Shown: positions 4,641 to 5,197 of the stretch, one piece after another | How the letters are laid out: every line of letters begins with the position of its first letter | Position numbering within the stretch: position 1 is the first letter of the stretch | Assembly (NCBI GenBank): GCA_003218345.1 | Contig: QHNF01000158.1 | Location: forward strand, 1-5,197 | Reading direction: 5' to 3' | From: Verrucomicrobiota bacterium | Lineage (GTDB): Bacteria; Verrucomicrobiota; Verrucomicrobiia; Chthoniobacterales; UBA10450 | Length of the DNA stretch: 5,197 nucleotides | Translations under genes and position numbers: made by a program | The notes under the pieces: generated by a model | The model's input: the letters and a program-made list of their open reading frames with translations, nothing else | Told to the model about the DNA's origin: nothing | Databases searched by the model: none

Positions 4641-5197
4641 ATGAAATCTCCCACTTATCTCCGAATCAGGGCCGTGGCAGCGACTGCAGTCTTTGCGCTC
4701 TCGCTGGCGGCGGCTACCGCAGCAACGACGAACGTCATCTTTAGCTTTGAAGAGGATGAGGGAGAATACGCCGACACGGATTTGGACACCGACAGCGCTG
4801 GTAACATTTACGGCACGACGGTGCTCGGCGGGGAGTTTGGAGGTGGCACAGTTTTTCGGCTCAGCCCCACACCTAATGGCTGGGTGCACACGGTGCTCTA
4901 TAGCTTCACAGGTGGCGCTGATGGCGGCGAGCCGTACAAAGGAGTCACAGTCGATCGCGACGGTAATCTATATGGCACGGCAGTTACCGGCGGGTCAGGT
5001 AGCTGTGAAGGCGGCTGCGGCGTCGCTTACAAGCTAACAAACTCCGGGGGAACCTGGACTCAGACAGTGATTCATGCTTTCACCGGCGGAGAGGATGGCG
5101 CTGGCCCCGGCGCAAGGCTGACAGTGGATCGGAGCGGCAATGTCTATGGAATGGCCCCGATCGGTGGCGCGTATGGCTTAGGCACTATTTACAAAAT
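4641..5197 (+). CDS. Exported GloVer-type tandem-repeat protein (3' end outside window)
   Basis: N-terminal 185 residues of a longer protein; the frame is open to the window edge. A signal peptide is clear: basic start MKSPTYLRIR, hydrophobic stretch AVAATAVFALSLAAATA (11-27) and a likely cleavage in the Ala-rich end. Then follow tandem repeats of roughly 50 residues with the pattern VLYSFTGG-DG-P--G-TVD--GN-YGT---GG--G-GTVF-L. The first is about 32-84, the second 85-142 (DRDGNLYGTA), and the third 143-185 (DRSGNVYGMA, cut). This matches the GloVer tandem-repeat family of extracellular proteins known from Verrucomicrobiota and related phyla, which often end in a sorting or anchor domain. Their function is unproven; the repeats suggest a beta-propeller-like surface protein. 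Repeat 2 carries an insertion with a cysteine pair (C122, C126), possibly a disulfide. An in-frame ATG at 4632 is an alternative start; neither has a good ribosome binding site. Confidence 0.88.
   Translation, partial: MKSPTYLRIRAVAATAVFALSLAAATAATTNVIFSFEEDEGEYADTDLDTDSAGNIYGTTVLGGEFGGGTVFRLSPTPNGWVHTVLYSFTGGADGGEPYKGVTVDRDGNLYGTAVTGGSGSCEGGCGVAYKLTNSGGTWTQTVIHAFTGGEDGAGPGARLTVDRSGNVYGMAPIGGAYGLGTIYK

Overview
The window looks like a chromosomal stretch from a soil-type bacterium of the Verrucomicrobiota, for example the Chthoniobacterales/Udaeobacter group. Two genes point that way: an AraC-type regulator with a PocR-like sensor domain, and a secreted protein built of GloVer-type tandem repeats. 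Acidobacteriota cannot be excluded. The taxon is an inference from gene families; no rRNA or intact tRNA is present. Base composition is moderate and several starts lack a Shine-Dalgarno sequence.

Layout. 1-480: no supportable gene. 481-939 (+): small heat-shock protein of the Hsp20/alpha-crystallin family with a good ribosome binding site. 947-994: long, nearly fully paired hairpin. 1038-1478 (+): protein with two CBS domains. 1559-2428 (-, frame open to 2557): PocR-AraC one-component regulator, convergent with the CBS gene. 2629-3380 (-): four very small, tightly packed ORFs with no recognisable family. Three of them share one reading frame and are separated only by TGA codons. 3430-3459 (+): good sigma70-like promoter. 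3552-3588 (+): 5' half of a tRNA with a CAT anticodon, broken directly after the anticodon loop. 3774-4280 (-): GNAT acetyltransferase. 4281-4640: non-coding region between divergent genes, with a perfect 12-bp palindrome. 4641-5197 (+): N-terminal part of an exported GloVer-repeat protein that runs off the window.

How it may fit together. Hsp20 and the CBS protein lie in the same direction and are plausible stress or energy-state functions, but the hairpin between them may separate their transcripts. The small-ORF cluster lies directly upstream of the AraC-type gene on the same strand, so regulator and small proteins could be one transcript. With the tRNA remnant on its other side, the 2.6-3.6 kb segment has the look of an accessory insertion or its scar. 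No complete known mobile element, CRISPR array or defence system is visible. The most unusual items are the TGA-punctuated small-ORF run and the orphan tRNA 5' half with its promoter.
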